Origin: Bin5 sp034422415
GTDB lineage: Bacteria; Chloroflexota; Anaerolineae; Caldilineales; Caldilineaceae
NCBI GenBank assembly: GCA_965202955.1
Contig: OZ241871.1
Coordinates: 868,001 to 932,000, forward strand
Length of the DNA stretch: 64,000 nt
Direction: 5' to 3'
The notes under the pieces are model-generated. The model saw only the letters and a program-made list of their open reading frames with translations. It was not told where the DNA came from and ran no database searches. Positions 27,549-36,240 of this stretch are shown here, piece after piece. The position numbers and the translations under genes are program-made. The first letter of the stretch is position 1, and the number at the start of each line of letters is the position of its first letter.

Positions 27549-27583
27549 AGAAAAGCCGGGCCTTCATCTACGAAGACCCGGCT
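27549..27583 (-). terminator. Intrinsic terminator of the ATP synthase operon
   Basis: AGCCGGG (27554-27560) and CCCGGCT (27577-27583) form a 7-bp stem, extended by CTTC/GAAG across one mismatch. On the minus strand it is followed by TTTTCTT, 25 bp after the atpC stop. On the plus strand it is also followed by GATTTT, so it may work in both directions. Confidence 0.8.
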
Positions 27584-27607
27584 GATTTTGTCCACTGCCG
27601 TAAGGCC

Positions 27608-28045
27608 CTACCCTTCATCCTCCACAAACACACCGGGACGGCTGCTGCGGCGCCGGCGCGCCACCTTCAGCCTCAGCTGGCTGCGGCGGTAGGCGACCTC
27701 GACGGGGCGGCGCTCTTCATCCGGACGCGCGCGCAGCGCCTCTTCGGCGCGCTCCATCGCGGCCTCGGCGCGAGAGATGTCGATCTCGTCGGCGCGCTCG
27801 GCCGAACGCGCCAGTACCACCACCTTATCCGGCCGCACCTCGACCACACCGCCGCTTACCGCGATGTACTCTGTCTCGCCGTCGGCGCGGTGCAGCGCGA
27901 TTTCGCCGATGTTCAGCGTCGTCAGCAGGGGCGCATGGCCGCCAAGAACGCCCATCTCGCCCTCGACGCCGGGCATCGTGATCATCTCGGCCTCGCCGCT
28001 GTACAGCATGCGGCTGGGCGTTACAATCTCGACCTGAATCGTCAT
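27608..28045 (-). CDS. atpC: ATP synthase F1 subunit epsilon
   Basis: A 145-residue epsilon subunit. The N-terminal beta-sandwich (VEIVTPSRMLYSGEAEMITM, then PGVEGEMGVLGGHAPLLTTL) and the Ala/Glu/Arg-rich C-terminal helical hairpin (DISRAEAAMERAEEALRARP) are both present. It belongs to the central stalk and can inhibit ATP hydrolysis. Its ATG overlaps the atpD stop by 4 bp, so the two are translationally coupled. It is the last gene of the operon, followed by the terminator. Confidence 0.95.
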   Translation of the reverse strand: MTIQVEIVTPSRMLYSGEAEMITMPGVEGEMGVLGGHAPLLTTLNIGEIALHRADGETEYIAVSGGVVEVRPDKVVVLARSAERADEIDISRAEAAMERAEEALRARPDEERRPVEVAYRRSQLRLKVARRRRSSRPGVFVEDEG

Positions 28046-29463
28046 GCCTCCTGCCTCAACTGCTCGCCCTTCTCGACCGCCTTATCGATGGTGCCCACCA
28101 TGTAGAAGGCCTGCTCGGGCAGGTCGTCATGCTTCCCGTCCAGAATCTCGCGGAAGCCGCGCACTGTATCTTCGATCTTCACATACTCGCCGGGCTGGCC
28201 CGTGAACACCTCAGCCACGTGCATCGGCTGGGTCAGGAAACGCTGAATCTTGCGCGCCCGCGATACGATCAGCTTGTCGTCCTCACTCAACTCCTCGACA
28301 CCGAGAATAGCGATGATGTCCTGCAGGTCGCGGTAGCGCTGCAGCGTCTGCTGCACCTCGCGCGCTACGTTGTAATGCTCCTCGCCTACGATGAGAGGGT
28401 CGAGGATGCGGCTGGTCGAGCCAAGCGGGTCCATCGCCGGGTAGAGCGACTGCTCGGCCAGGGCGCGTTCCAGCGTGATGGTCGCGTCGAGGTGAGCGAA
28501 AGTGGTGGCCGGGGCCGGGTCGGTATAGTCATCGGCGGGCACATAGACCGCCTGCATCGAGGTAATCGACCCCACGTTGGTGGAGGAGATGCGCTCCTGC
28601 AGCTCACCCATGTCGGTGCCCAGCGTCGGCGCGTAGCCCACCGCGCTCGGCAACCGCCCCAGCAGCGCCGACACTTCCGAACCGGCCTGCACGAAGCGGA
28701 AGATGTTGTCGATGAAGAGCAGCACGTCGCGACCCTCATCGCGGAAATACTCGGCCATGGTAACGCCCGTCAGGCCGACGCGCAGGCGTGCGCCCGGAGG
28801 CTCGTTCATCTGCCCAAAGACCATCACAGTAGAATCGATCACGCCGGATTCGCGCATCTCGTGCCACAGGTCGTTGCCTTCGCGGCTGCGCTCGCCCACG
28901 CCGGCAAATACCGAGTAGCCGCTATGATACTCGGCGACGTTGTTGATCAACTCCTGGATGATGACCGTCTTGCCCACGCCGGCGCCGCCGAAGATACCGG
29001 TCTTGCCGCCCTTGGTGAAAGGCGCGATCAGATCGATGACCTTGACGCCGGTCTCAAAGAGTTCGGCCTGCGTGCTCCGTTCGGAGAAGCTGGGCGGGTC
29101 GCGATGGATCGAGTAGTGATCGGCTGCGTCGACCTTCTCGTCGCTGTCGATCGTGTTGCCTGCTACGTCGAATATGCGCCCCAATGTGCCCGGGCCGACG
29201 GGCACCGTAATCGGCGCGCCGTTCGAATAACCCTCCATGCCGCGACGCATTCCGTCAGTGGAGCTCATCGCCACCGCGCGCACCGCGCCTTCGCCCAAAT
29301 GCTGCTGCACTTCGCAGACCAGGGTCGTACCATCGTCAAGGTCGACGTAGACGGCGTCGTAAATCTCCGGCAGGTCCTCGCCCGTAAAGGAGAAGTCAAC
29401 TACCGGGCCGACAACGCTGGACACTGAACCGCTGATGCGGCCGTTGCTTCCATTTTCTGACAT
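28042..29463 (-). CDS. atpD: ATP synthase F1 subunit beta
   Basis: The 473-residue catalytic subunit. P-loop GGAGVGKT, the catalytic region AGVGERSREGNDLWHEM, Walker B ALIFIDN-like VLLFIDNIFRF, and the DELSEED-type loop ELSEDDK are all visible. It has the N-terminal beta-barrel and C-terminal helical domain at normal length. Three copies with three alpha subunits make the F1 head that forms ATP from ADP and phosphate. It follows atpG by 48 bp. Confidence 0.98.
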   Translation of the reverse strand: MSENGSNGRISGSVSSVVGPVVDFSFTGEDLPEIYDAVYVDLDDGTTLVCEVQQHLGEGAVRAVAMSSTDGMRRGMEGYSNGAPITVPVGPGTLGRIFDVAGNTIDSDEKVDAADHYSIHRDPPSFSERSTQAELFETGVKVIDLIAPFTKGGKTGIFGGAGVGKTVIIQELINNVAEYHSGYSVFAGVGERSREGNDLWHEMRESGVIDSTVMVFGQMNEPPGARLRVGLTGVTMAEYFRDEGRDVLLFIDNIFRFVQAGSEVSALLGRLPSAVGYAPTLGTDMGELQERISSTNVGSITSMQAVYVPADDYTDPAPATTFAHLDATITLERALAEQSLYPAMDPLGSTSRILDPLIVGEEHYNVAREVQQTLQRYRDLQDIIAILGVEELSEDDKLIVSRARKIQRFLTQPMHVAEVFTGQPGEYVKIEDTVRGFREILDGKHDDLPEQAFYMVGTIDKAVEKGEQLRQEA

Positions 29464-29511
29464 GGTTTGCTCCGTTCTGCTATGTGACGCGAGCTTCCGG
29501 CCCCCTTGTCT

Positions 29512-30381
29512 CTATTCGAGACCGACCGAACCGCCCACAATGTCCATCAGTTCGCGCGTGATGCCTTCCTGGCGCGCCTTGTTGTAGGTCAGAGTCAGCT
29601 CGTCGACAAGCTCGTTGGCCGCTTCAGTGGCGTTACGCATCGCCACCATACGCGCCGAATGTTCGCTGGCGATGCTTTCGTACAAGGCCTGCAGGATCTG
29701 AACTTCGGTGAAGCCGATTACGACTTCCTCCAACACAGCCTCGACGCTCGGCTCAAATATGTAGTCGGGCGGAATCGAGACGGTCGGTTCAGCCGGGACG
29801 ACCGGCAGGATCTGCTGCACAGTGGGTTGCTGGATCAAGGTGTTGACGAAATCTGTGAAGATCAGATGGACCTCGTCGAAACGGTCGGCACGAAAATCGT
29901 CGATCACGGTGCGCGAGATCGGCCCGATGTCAGCGGTTGCCGGCGAATCGGGCATGGCGGTGAATTCGGCGCGTATGACCGGGTCGTAGCGCAGGAGCCA
30001 GTCGCGGCCCTTCTTGCCCACGACCACGACCTCGACCTCTCGCCCCTGATCGCGCTGCTCCTTGAGGAAAGCGGCGTTGCTCCGCAGCACATTGGCATTG
30101 AAGCCGCCCGCCAGCCCGCGATCGGCGGTGATCAGAACTACACCCACGCGCTTGATTTCGGCGCGCGGGTTGATGAGCGCATCCGCGGCCCCGCCGCCGC
30201 TGTCGAGGCGGGCAATGTCACTGAGGACCTCGCGCGCCTTTTCCGCATAGGGCCGCGTCGCCAGCACCTGCTGCTGCGCACGCCGCATCTTCGACGCGGC
30301 CACAGCCTCCATCGCCCTTGTGACCTGGGAGATATTCCGCACCGAGCGGATGCGCCGGCGAATCTCACGTGTGCTTGCCAT
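29512..30381 (-). CDS. atpG: ATP synthase F1 subunit gamma
   Basis: A 289-residue rotor shaft subunit. The N-terminal helix has the family signature (REIRRRIRSVRNISQVTRAM) and the C-terminal helix ends with ATEAANELVDELTLTYNKAR, followed by the conserved QEGITRELMDIVGG. These two helices form the coiled coil that turns inside alpha3beta3. It lies between atpA (95 bp) and atpD in the usual order. Confidence 0.97.
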   Translation of the reverse strand: MASTREIRRRIRSVRNISQVTRAMEAVAASKMRRAQQQVLATRPYAEKAREVLSDIARLDSGGGAADALINPRAEIKRVGVVLITADRGLAGGFNANVLRSNAAFLKEQRDQGREVEVVVVGKKGRDWLLRYDPVIRAEFTAMPDSPATADIGPISRTVIDDFRADRFDEVHLIFTDFVNTLIQQPTVQQILPVVPAEPTVSIPPDYIFEPSVEAVLEEVVIGFTEVQILQALYESIASEHSARMVAMRNATEAANELVDELTLTYNKARQEGITRELMDIVGGSVGLE

Positions 30382-30476
30382 AGTTGCGTCCGGTCTTCAG
30401 ATTCCAACTCTTTTTTGGCGTCGGACGTTGCAGCCGCAACGCCCAAGGAGATCCCGGGAACTGACCGGCATTTCCG

Positions 30477-32006
30477 TTATTCAGAGCCACTCCAGCCGCT
30501 GTTGAAGGTCTCAAGGGCCAAACGCAGCGAGTCGAGCGATTCGTCGGGCAGGTCCCGCGCCCGCAGGATCGTCTGCCCGATTTCCGGGTGGTTGGCGTCC
30601 ATGTAAGCGTGCATCTCCAGCTCCCAGCGCTTGACATCGGTGACCCCAATCTCGTCGACATAGCCGTTCGTCACCGCAAACAGGCTCATTACCTGCTTAT
30701 CAAGCTGCAGTGGTTCGTACTGGGGCTGCTTCAAAGTCTCCTGGATGCGCTGGCCGCGGTTGAGCTGACGCTGGGTGGCCGCGTCGAGGTCGGAGCCGAA
30801 CTGGGCAAAGGCCGCCAACTCACGGAACTGGCTGAACTCCAGTTTGAGCCGCCCGGCAACGTTCTTCATTGCCCGCGTCTGCGCCGAGCTTCCCACGCGG
30901 CTGACCGAAAGGCCGACGTTCATCGCAGGGCGAATGCCGGCGTAAAAGAGGTCGCCCTCGAGGAAGATCTGGCCGTCCGTAATCGAAATGACGTTGGTGG
31001 GAATGTAGGCGGAGACGTCGCCGGCCTGGGTCTCGATCACCGGCAGCGCGGTCAGGCTGCCGCCGCCGAACTCCTCGTCCAGGCGCGCGGCCCGCTCCAG
31101 CAGACGGCTGTGCAGATAGAAGACATCGCCCGGGTAGGCCTCGCGACCGGGCGGGCGCCGCAGCAGCAGCGAAACCTGGCGATAGGCCTGGGCGTGTTTG
31201 GAAAGGTCGTCGTAGACGATGAGCGCGTCACGTCCCTGCTCCATGAACTCCTCGCCCATGGCGCAGCCGGCGTAGGGAGCGAGGAACTGCAGCGCGGCAG
31301 GGTCGGCCGCGGAGGCGGTAACGACGATGGTGTGCTCCATCGCGCCGTAGTTCTCAAGCGTGCCCACCACCTGCGCCACCGTCGACTGCTTCTGGCCGAT
31401 GGCGACATAGATACAGATCAGGTCCTTGCCCTTCTGGTTGATGATCGTATCGACGGCGAGGGCCGTCTTGCCGGTCTGGCGGTCGCCGATGATCAGTTCG
31501 CGCTGACCGCGACCGATGGGGATCAACGCATCGACAACGGTGACGCCGGTCTCGACAGGCGTATCCACGCCTTTCCGCAGGACCACGCCGGGCGCAATGC
31601 GCTCGACAGGGCGGGTTGCCGCCGAATCAATAGGCCCTTTGCCGTCAAGCGGCTGGCCGACGGCGTTCACCACACGGCCGATCAGCGGGTCACCCACGGG
31701 AACCGAAGCCAGGCGGCCGGTGCTGCGCACCAGATCGCCCTCCTCAATCTCCGTGTACTCGCCCATGATGATGATGCCGACCGAACTGCTGTTCAAATTC
31801 TGGGCGATGCCTAACACGCCGGTCTTGGTGAACTCGACCAGCTCACTTGCCATCACGCCTCGCAGGCCGCCAATGATGGCGATCCCGTCGCCAACTTCGA
31901 CGACCTCGCCCACGTCAACGCGGCTGGGCGCCGGCTTGAAGTTAAGAATCTGTTGCTTAAGCCGGTCGGTAAATTCCTGGGTCAGTTCCTCCGTCTGAAC
32001 TGCCAT
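30477..32006 (-). CDS. atpA: ATP synthase F1 subunit alpha
   Basis: The 509-residue non-catalytic nucleotide-binding subunit. The P-loop is GDRQTGKT, and the arginine finger region SRVGSSAQTRAMKNVAG is intact. The N-terminus has the delta-binding helix. It lies 81 bp after atpH. Length and motifs are normal. Confidence 0.98.
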   Translation of the reverse strand: MAVQTEELTQEFTDRLKQQILNFKPAPSRVDVGEVVEVGDGIAIIGGLRGVMASELVEFTKTGVLGIAQNLNSSSVGIIIMGEYTEIEEGDLVRSTGRLASVPVGDPLIGRVVNAVGQPLDGKGPIDSAATRPVERIAPGVVLRKGVDTPVETGVTVVDALIPIGRGQRELIIGDRQTGKTALAVDTIINQKGKDLICIYVAIGQKQSTVAQVVGTLENYGAMEHTIVVTASAADPAALQFLAPYAGCAMGEEFMEQGRDALIVYDDLSKHAQAYRQVSLLLRRPPGREAYPGDVFYLHSRLLERAARLDEEFGGGSLTALPVIETQAGDVSAYIPTNVISITDGQIFLEGDLFYAGIRPAMNVGLSVSRVGSSAQTRAMKNVAGRLKLEFSQFRELAAFAQFGSDLDAATQRQLNRGQRIQETLKQPQYEPLQLDKQVMSLFAVTNGYVDEIGVTDVKRWELEMHAYMDANHPEIGQTILRARDLPDESLDSLRLALETFNSGWSGSE

Positions 32007-32087
32007 TTCATCTTCTCCAATCTTTGTTGGCGAGTGGTCAATGGCCAGCGTTCTCTGACCGGTCGCTGGGAACTGCCCGCCGGCAGT

Positions 32088-32585
32088 TCAGCGAACTTCC
32101 GCCGCGATCATCTCACGTAGGGCCATCAGCCGGTTTGCAACCGTATTGTCGATCAGCTGATCGCCTACACGAATGCGCAGGCCGCCCATGAGCGTCCCGT
32201 CGACGTCGAAGCTGAAAATGAGGTCCTCGCCGTACTGCCTGGTGAGCTGCCGGCGAATCTGCTCCTGCGCGTCGTCGCCCAACTCCACCGCGCTCGTGAT
32301 GTCGGCTGACTGCGGCCCGCTCTCGCCGCGCAGGCTCGCGCCCAAGGCGCTGACAATTTGGGGAAGCATGGCAGCGTTCCCGTCCTGCACGAGTGCCCTT
32401 ACGAAGTTTTTCATCAGAGCAGGCGTAGAGCTGGGGAGCGCCTGTTCGACGGATTCAACGTCGGCGGCAAATTCCGGATTCTGGTCAAGCGTGTCAGCAA
32501 TCATTGTGAGAGATTCCTGCCACTGCCCGACAACTGTCTCCAGGATGCCGCGGGCATAGTCTTGGGCCGAAGCGCGCTCGCTCAT
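32088..32585 (-). CDS. atpH: ATP synthase F1 subunit delta
   Basis: A 165-residue delta (OSCP-like) subunit joining the b stalk to the top of F1. The helical N-terminal domain begins ASAQDYARGILETV, and the C-terminal part has the family pattern TSAVELGDDAQEQIRRQLTR followed by VDGTLMGGLRIRVGDQLID. The start overlaps the atpF stop by 4 bp. Sequence conservation is low, as is normal for delta. Confidence 0.93.
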   Translation of the reverse strand: MSERASAQDYARGILETVVGQWQESLTMIADTLDQNPEFAADVESVEQALPSSTPALMKNFVRALVQDGNAAMLPQIVSALGASLRGESGPQSADITSAVELGDDAQEQIRRQLTRQYGEDLIFSFDVDGTLMGGLRIRVGDQLIDNTVANRLMALREMIAAEVR

Positions 32586-33097
32586 CTGCCGCTCCCGTTC
32601 TGCTGCGCCAGGTAGTCGGCCACAAAACGCTCCTGCTCGTCCCGGTCCGCCAGCTCACGACCCAGAATCTGCTCGGTCGCGGCAATGGCAAGGTCGGCGA
32701 TCTGCGTTCTGGCGTCTGCCATCACGGCCGCGGTCTGCGCCTCTGCGTCGGCCTGCGCCTTGATGCGGATGTCCTGGGCCTCCTGATCAGCGCGGCTGCG
32801 GATGTCCTGGGCGATGCGTTCAGCGTCGCGCGTCGCCTGCGCACGCACCTCCTGCGCCTCGCGGCGGGCCTCTTCGAGGATCGCCTGCTTCTCGGCCTCG
32901 GCTTCAGCGGCCGCCCGCGACGCCTTGTCAGCCTGCTCCAACCCTTCGGCGATCCGCTGTCTGCGCTGCTCCAGCATCCTCAGGACCGGCTTGTAAAGCA
33001 AGAGATGCAAAACTGTCATCAACAGGCCGAAGTTGATGATCTGGGATAGCAATAACTGCCAACTGATGCCTAGTTTATCGAGTGCGTCCAAGGCCAA
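32582..33097 (-). CDS. atpF: ATP synthase F0 subunit b
   Basis: A 171-residue stator subunit with one N-terminal membrane helix (LLLSQIINFGLLMTVLHLLL, residues 15-34) and a long charged coiled coil rich in Ala, Glu, Arg and Gln. Only one b-type gene is present, so a b homodimer rather than a b/b' heterodimer is expected. It overlaps atpH by 4 bp and follows atpE by 137 bp. Confidence 0.95.
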   Translation of the reverse strand: MALDALDKLGISWQLLLSQIINFGLLMTVLHLLLYKPVLRMLEQRRQRIAEGLEQADKASRAAAEAEAEKQAILEEARREAQEVRAQATRDAERIAQDIRSRADQEAQDIRIKAQADAEAQTAAVMADARTQIADLAIAATEQILGRELADRDEQERFVADYLAQQNGSGR

Positions 33098-33234
33098 CCT
33101 CCTGGTCTATATCCTTCGCGCCGGCCTGTGGCAGCGGCGCAGAAGTGTACGGAAGCCTGACTTCTGCTGCCGCTTCATCCGCTGCTGCGTGCGCGGTTCG
33201 GCAACAGGAATCGTGCATCCCCGTTTTGGAGGCT

Positions 33235-33462
33235 TTAGGCGAACTTAACCAAAAGGGAGATAACCAGCGCATAGATAGCGACCGATTCGCAGAAAGCGAA
33301 ACCAAGCAGCATGTTCGTCTGCACAGTGTTGGTCACTTCGGGATTGCGGCCCATCGCTTCCATCGCTTTGGCGCCAATCAGGCCGATCCCTATACCGGGG
33401 CCAATTGCGCCCAACCCGATAGCAAGTGCGGAACCCAGTTCCTTGGCGACTTCAACATCCAT
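33235..33462 (-). CDS. atpE: ATP synthase F0 subunit c
   Basis: A 75-residue two-helix proteolipid. The glycine-rich first helix has LGAIGPGIGIGLIGAKAMEA, the polar loop is GRNPE, and the second helix carries the ion-binding Glu in LGFAFCESVAIYALV. The start is ATG at 33462, with AGGAG nine bases upstream; the longer frame from 33525 adds 21 charged residues. In Na+ rings the first helix has Gln in GxGxGQG-like context, whereas here it is Ile (GIGIG), which argues for proton coupling although the Ser and Tyr after the Glu are kept. Confidence 0.96.
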   Translation of the reverse strand: MDVEVAKELGSALAIGLGAIGPGIGIGLIGAKAMEAMGRNPEVTNTVQTNMLLGFAFCESVAIYALVISLLVKFA

Positions 33463-33588
33463 GAGTGTGAACTCCTTTTCCAGTTGTTCGATGCGCCTGT
33501 CTTTTGAAAGAACGCAAAGTGTCAAATGAGTGATAAGAGGCCCGACGAACCGATCGACTCACCCGGCGCCGCCACCGGGAAGAGATCC

Positions 33589-34533
33589 TCAGTGGTGGTC
33601 GCTATGGCTGACAGTTGCCATCGTAAAGAAGGCCAGTGTCAACAACATGAAGACAAGAGCCTGGATGAAGCCGATGAACAGCTCCAGCCCATAGAAGACG
33701 CTGGGCAAGAGGAAAGTGACGAGAAATGCCATCACCAGCAACACGACTTCGCCGGCAAAGACGTTGCCAAAGAGACGAAAAGAGAAACTGATGATCTTGG
33801 AGATTTCGGCGATCAACTCGAACAGACCGACCACAAACTGCATCGGCCTCTTGAACGGATTCTGGAAGTACTTTCCAAAGTAGGCCAGACCCAGCGCCTG
33901 AACGCCGAAAAACTGCGTCATAAAGACGGAGATTAGCGCCAGGGCCAGTGTTACATTGAGGTCTGCCGATGGACTGCGGAAAAGAGGTACAAGGACCGGC
34001 TTGCCCTCCTCTGCGGCCGCAGATGCCGCCACGGCCTCGCCGCCGGCCATCGCCAGTTGGTTGCCCAGCTCAACCTGTGCGCCGACTCCGCCGCTTCCAT
34101 GGTAAATGCCAATCGAGCCGAATCCCGGCAGCAGACCAATATAGTTGCTGATCAGGACAAAAATGAAGATCGTCATCACCCATGGGAAAAACTTGCGGGC
34201 GTTGGCGGAGCCGTGGCCGGCGATGCTCTGGGTCAGGTTCCACATCCCCTCAACCACCATCTCCATGATGTTCTGCCAGCCTCCGGGGACTTCCTTCATC
34301 CTGGAGACAGCGAAGACCGCCATCAGAATGATGACAATGTCGACGAGGAGAGTCGTCAGCAGCCCGTTCGTGAACCATTTGGGCCCGTGCTCCAATAGCG
34401 ACTCCGCGGCCAGTTCGACGTGGAGCTCTTTCACGCTGAAGGTTGGGACGACGCTCAGAGCGAGCAACGCGATCAGGCCGATGGTCACAGTGAGAGCGCG
34501 TGGATTCGAGAAGAAGGAAAGGAGACGTTTCAT
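33589..34533 (-). CDS. atpB: ATP synthase F0 subunit a
   Basis: A 314-residue membrane protein forming the two half-channels next to the c ring. The essential Arg is in SFSFRLFGNVFAGE, and the last helices have FIGFIQALVFMLLTLAFF. An insertion of about 40 residues (GSGGVGAQVELGNQLAMAGG, then EAVAASAAAEEGK) sits in an outside loop. I chose ATG at 34533 (MKRLLSFF), which has no strong ribosome site; TTG at 34566 is the alternative. It is the first gene of the operon. No atpI or atpZ gene precedes it. Confidence 0.95.
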   Translation of the reverse strand: MKRLLSFFSNPRALTVTIGLIALLALSVVPTFSVKELHVELAAESLLEHGPKWFTNGLLTTLLVDIVIILMAVFAVSRMKEVPGGWQNIMEMVVEGMWNLTQSIAGHGSANARKFFPWVMTIFIFVLISNYIGLLPGFGSIGIYHGSGGVGAQVELGNQLAMAGGEAVAASAAAEEGKPVLVPLFRSPSADLNVTLALALISVFMTQFFGVQALGLAYFGKYFQNPFKRPMQFVVGLFELIAEISKIISFSFRLFGNVFAGEVVLLVMAFLVTFLLPSVFYGLELFIGFIQALVFMLLTLAFFTMATVSHSDHH

Positions 34534-34780
34534 GGCTGCGCGGAAAGGTTCCGCCCTCCTGATCAATGCTGGGCTATTCTTGAGTTCCGACCAGACCGGC
34601 GCGGCCCAATTACAGGCCCACCGCCATTGTCGGGGCGCTGCGTCCGGCGCCTTCTGGTTCTCACGCCGCGACGGGACGAACCGGAGTCAGGAATTCGTCA
34701 TGCCAGATGCGGAGCCCCGCGGTTCCACGCCCCGTGGGGATATGCGACCGGAGGGCTGCCCCTTGCAGGAATCTGCCTAC

Positions 34781-34810
34781 AGTATAAAAGAGCGCAAAAA
34801 GATTGCGCAA
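34781..34810 (-). promoter_or_regulatory. Candidate promoter of the ATP synthase operon with internal inverted repeat
   Basis: On the minus strand TTGCGC (34805-34810) and TATACT (34781-34786) are 18 bp apart, about 245 bp upstream of atpB. The spacer and -35 contain an inverted repeat GCGCAA-AAAGA-TTGCGC (34792-34808), which could bind a regulator. The rest of the gap 34534-34983 shows nothing else convincing. Confidence 0.5.
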
Positions 34811-34983
34811 ATTTTCACAGCGTTGTTTCGGTTTAACTTTGGCGCGTCTGCCTAGCGGCGGCGGCCGCGCAGATCCGGCCCACCCGCGGGGGGCGCAGTT
34901 GCCGTCTTCGGTTCATTCAGAGAGGAAAGAGAGAAGCTGATGGAAGCGAAGAAGCAGCCGCGGCGCGGCGGACCCCGACAGGC

Positions 34984-35988
34984 TCAGAAGTCGAGAAGGC
35001 TGATTGCGGTTGCGACGATAAAAAGGGCGATCGTCAGCCCGAGCAGCGCCCTGTTTCTGTTCATGATCTCGTTCCAGGAGGGCGGCGGCAACAGGTCGGT
35101 CGTCGGATTCTTGATTGTGCTCTCTACCCCGAAAAGCGCCTCGCGCAAAGCCGGTATGCCCGGCGGCCGCTCATCCGGATGCATCGCCAGGGCCTGGAAG
35201 ACGGCGCGCTCAGTGCGCGTAGAGATGTCCGGATTCAACTGACGGAGAGGATCGAGCAACCCGGACTTCAGAAATCGCTCCTTGGCATCCTGGGGCGGCG
35301 TCCCTGCCAGCAGGTGATAAAGGGTTGCACCGACGCTGTAGATGTCGGTGCGCACGTCAGTGTGGCCTGTATCACCGCCGTACTGCTCAAGCGGTGTATA
35401 GGCGACCGTGCCGCGACCCTGCACGACCGTCACCGTGCGGGCGTCATCCGGCTGCAAAATCTTGACCAGGCCGAAATCCACCAACTTCAATCTGTTCTCG
35501 GGCGTAATCTTGATATTGCCGGGCTTTATGTCGCGGTGAAGAACCGGCGGGTCCTGGCTGTGCAGATATTCGAGCGCGTCGAGCAGCTGCGCGGCCCAGA
35601 GCAAGACCTGCGCCTCCGACAGGCGCTTCTGCTGGCGAATCATCTCGTTGAGAATCTCCTGCAGGTCGCGCCCCTCGATGAAATCCATCACGAGATACTC
35701 GCGCCCGTCGACGGAAAAATAGTCTGACACCTTGGGCAAGTTTGGATGGTCGAGCCGGGCGAGGACGCTGGCCTCCTGGTAAAACTGCTCGATCGTCTGT
35801 CCCAGATCCACCCCTGGCCCGCGCTGGTCGATCAGCAGACTGGGCAGAATCTCTTTGATCGCGCAAACCCGCCCGTCCAGACGCAGATCGTTGGCGCGGT
35901 AGACGGCGCCCATGCCGCCCTGACCCACCAGGCGTACGATTTCGTAGCGACCCCGCAGGATCGAATCGGCTTCCAATGCTGTGGCCAA
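34984..35988 (-). CDS. Ser/Thr protein kinase with C-terminal membrane anchor
   Basis: A 334-residue Hanks-type kinase. The Gly-rich loop is VGQGGMGAVYRA, the ATP Lys is in VCAIKEI, the catalytic loop is HRDIKPGNIKIT and the Mg loop is DFGLVKI. After the kinase domain (about residues 12-270) there is a short linker and one helix at the extreme C-terminus (LLGLTIALFIVATAISLLDF). It thus has no outside sensor domain. The start is a TTG at 35988, preceded by GGGAGGTG at the right distance; the ATG-like longer frame from 36033 reads through that site. It is divergent from an FHA/winged-helix gene, the likely partner, and lies downstream of nothing else on its strand. Confidence 0.93.
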   Translation of the reverse strand: MATALEADSILRGRYEIVRLVGQGGMGAVYRANDLRLDGRVCAIKEILPSLLIDQRGPGVDLGQTIEQFYQEASVLARLDHPNLPKVSDYFSVDGREYLVMDFIEGRDLQEILNEMIRQQKRLSEAQVLLWAAQLLDALEYLHSQDPPVLHRDIKPGNIKITPENRLKLVDFGLVKILQPDDARTVTVVQGRGTVAYTPLEQYGGDTGHTDVRTDIYSVGATLYHLLAGTPPQDAKERFLKSGLLDPLRQLNPDISTRTERAVFQALAMHPDERPPGIPALREALFGVESTIKNPTTDLLPPPSWNEIMNRNRALLGLTIALFIVATAISLLDF

Positions 35989-36051
35989 CTGACACCTCCC
36001 GGAAGGGCGGGATTCCCAAGGGCCGGGCGCCACCCGCCTTCAAGAAAACTG

Positions 36052-36080
36052 TTGACGATACAGACCGGCTTCGCTATAAT
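36052..36080 (+). promoter_or_regulatory. Consensus sigma70 promoter of the FHA regulator gene
   Basis: TTGACG (36052-36057) and TATAAT (36075-36080) are exactly 17 bp apart. The predicted start near 36087 gives a leader of about 155 nt before the ATG at 36241. The kinase gene starts on the other strand 64 bp to the left, so the two could share control sites. Confidence 0.75.
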
Positions 36081-36240
36081 GGACTTTCCACTGTGGCAGC
36101 CTTTTGCTACGCTTGGGAAAGTCCTGAAACCATTTCGAATGCGGAGGTTGGCAATCGGGCTATTACTATAGAAAGAGACGGAAGAAATTGCAAGTCGCGC
36201 CGAAACATCACGCAGGATGTTAGTTTCAAGAGGGATGGAA

